A DNA stretch of 64,000 nucleotides from Rallus limicola (Eukaryota; Chordata; Aves; Gruiformes; Rallidae), in assembly GCA_022605955.1 (NCBI GenBank), contig JAKCOZ010000001.1, positions 23,986,146 through 24,050,145 on the forward strand, in the 5' to 3' direction. The position numbers and the translations under genes are program-made. How positions within the stretch are numbered: position 1 is the first letter of the stretch; the number at the start of each line of letters is the position of its first letter. Below the pieces are notes generated by a model. That model ran no database searches. It worked only from the letters and a program-made list of their open reading frames with translations, and was not told where the DNA came from. Shown here one piece after another: positions 62,301-64,000 of this stretch.

Positions 62301-64000
62301 CACAGAGCAGCCATAAATAAATGGCAGACTAGGCCATAGAGCTGAACAGCTTGCTTTAGGCAACCAGAGAAGATATGTTCAGCTTATGCCAACTATTCAC
62401 ACTGCTGGATCACAACCTGAACATTGCCTTGCCCGTCAGAGAGTTGAAACAGTTGTTCAAGCCCATGAAGAAATGGAAATTTACACTATGTTCTAGACAG
62501 GCCCTTAATTTCCTGGTCAGTTTTAAACCATCTCTATGAGAAATATAAACATTTCAGATTTATATGAAAAACAGAGATGTTCCTGAGTTTCAATAGTGTA
62601 TGTTCCTTAGAAGCAAAACTGCAATGCAAGGTCTGATCTCCATCCAGGCAAGGACCAGGGCATCCTAATATTAGAGAGAAAAGGAAAGAGGATATTTTTT
62701 TGCTACCCTGTAGGTTATAGAAAAGTGGACTAGAGTAATTTGATCAATTCTGTTGCATAAAATAAAGGTAGTCTGATAAGATCCCAGGGCAGAAGTAGTG
62801 CTCAGAAGTACTTCAAAGCCAGTCTGGTATTTGAGGGAGCATGGGGGACAAATTTTACAGAGTTTAGTGAGAGGCACCAGGGGAAAAGTGGGAAGAGACT
62901 ACAAGAGTTGAAGTCCCAGAATGATACAAGAACTATGATGTAAAGTCTGCTGATCTGGAATTTGTGTTGCAGACAGAATTGCCTGTGAGACTGCGCATCA
63001 CTCCTGTGGCAAACATCTGTTTGGCTGGAAGGCTGTAGCTGCGACCTGAAGCAGGAAAGCAGAAGAATTAAAAAGCAAGGATACTCCTTGTTAGCAGGAC
63101 AGAAATAGTCTGGAAAAACTGGATTCAAGTGCGCATTTATGAAAAGACATTCTGAATGTATTAGAGTATTTGGTAAGCGAGATTGACTTGATCCATTTCC
63201 CATTATCAGTCCAAACTGTAGTCATAGTTCAGTACATCTTCAAAGCATTCCCACTACCAGGATAAGATGGGACCCAGGGAGGGCAGACACACGCTAATTT
63301 ACTGTAATTCTTGTAATGCAAATGGTCCCTTGCAGAAAGAAAATACAGAAATAAGAGCAGAAGTCCAGATGATACTGTGACACACGCAGTGGAAGGAAGT
63401 ATAGAAATAGATCAATAAATGAGGGCTAAGAGGTGCATCATTTCATAAGCAAGTAAGAAAAAAATGTCCTGTAAATTGACTGTTTTTCTCAGATACTTCT
63501 GGGACAAATCAATTTAAACTTTGCACACTGCTCAGGCTATAGCTAAAGAATTACTGTCCTGTGTAGCAGCCAATCTCCTCCTCCTTTTCAGTAATGCAGA
63601 GTGAAAAACCTATTATCCTATTTATAATTCTCACTGGCCTGTTTCTATTTATTGCTTTGATGTTTGTGTCAGCAGGCAAGTGTGTCCTTCAATTTAGCAA
63701 TAAGAGAATATTTGAACCGATTTCAGAAGGTGTAACTTCTCATATGGGACCTCATATGGAATTTGACTTGGGTTTTTTTGGTGATCAGCAAACCAAAATG
63801 CTACAGTAAACAGAGGGGAGGAGAAAAATCACAGTCCTGTCAATTATTTCAGCAAAATGCAAGCTCTTAAAGGATAGACATTCTTGGGGGTGAGGGGGGT
63901 TGTTGAGTGTAAGATAACATCCCTCACTACTCTTTCTCCTTAATATGTTATTGCATTTCATTCTTATTTTGTTCCTACCCCTGTGTTGCCTAAATTTCTG

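Larger units (their letters stand above)
54130..64000. other. Unique AT-rich DNA, no gene recognised
   Basis: No exon recognised over 9.9 kb. It contains CT-rich DNA at 54600-54660, C-run plus A-run at 55641-55681, a CCAAA-rich tract at 56584-56628, and (AT)n at 55976-55987 and 61959-61982. The interval 59220-59720 is GC-richer and open in both directions, but nothing is recognised. The 133-codon minus frame at 62802-63203 and the 71-codon frame at 63594-63809, with a hydrophobic start, are unrecognised. Confidence 0.5.

Noticed and set aside
62802..63203. 133-codon minus frame
   Set aside because: Open but unrecognised, without a domain or transcript context.
63594..63809. 71-codon frame with a hydrophobic N-terminal stretch resembling a signal anchor
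   Set aside because: A single short frame in AT-rich DNA, where hydrophobic codons are common. No family recognised.
1..64000. Endogenous retrovirus or solo LTR
   Set aside because: I saw no pair of long direct repeats, no primer-binding site and no gag/pol/env-like frames. An old solo LTR could be missed by eye.

Overview
The window reads as AT-rich, CpG-poor vertebrate DNA, most likely from a bird. The clearest sign is a set of CR1 LINE copies. Most are 5'-truncated, and several end in the 8-bp ATTCTGTG / ATTCTATG-type tail typical of avian CR1. I see no primate- or rodent-type SINEs and no L1. Short pieces of much older amniote repeats (MIR/L2/L3-like, and perhaps one 5S-rRNA-derived SINE) remain between the CR1s. 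I recognised no protein-coding exon, tRNA, snRNA or CRISPR array. All open frames longer than about 100 codons are microsatellite translations, CR1 remnants or unrecognised AT-rich frames. The window is best read as intergenic or deep intronic DNA.

Layout: 1-343 has nothing recognised. 344-681 is an almost pure purine tract ending in a (GAGGA)n array. 682-6019 is unique DNA. 6020-6790 is the longest CR1 piece, carrying a frameshifted end of ORF2. 6791-19446 is mostly unique DNA with a weak CR1 tail (12380), a 5S-like segment (13495) and a GC-richer patch (17195). 19447-19731 is an A-run followed by 50 copies of AAGGA. 22512-23104 is an older CR1. 28045-28605 holds ancient amniote repeat remnants. 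30515-30985 is a two-part CR1. 37974-38335 is a second, about 97% identical copy of its downstream part, in the opposite orientation. 38625-38735 is another MIR/L2-like remnant. 40279-41297 is bounded by two ~118-bp inverted arms about 95% identical, with a CR1 inside. Further CR1 pieces lie at 43709, 44529 and 54064. The rest, to 64000, is unique DNA with A/C-rich and homopolymer tracts.

No genes here act together, so the interest is structural. The two purine arrays could form triplex DNA. The two inverted repeat pairs (arms ~0.8 kb and ~7 kb apart) could form cruciforms or, if transcribed, long double-stranded RNA. The paired CR1 copies share the same 5' breakpoint and an atypical ~75-bp head, which suggests a small composite CR1-tailed family or a local inverted duplication. 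Identities quoted are from reading by eye, not from an alignment program.
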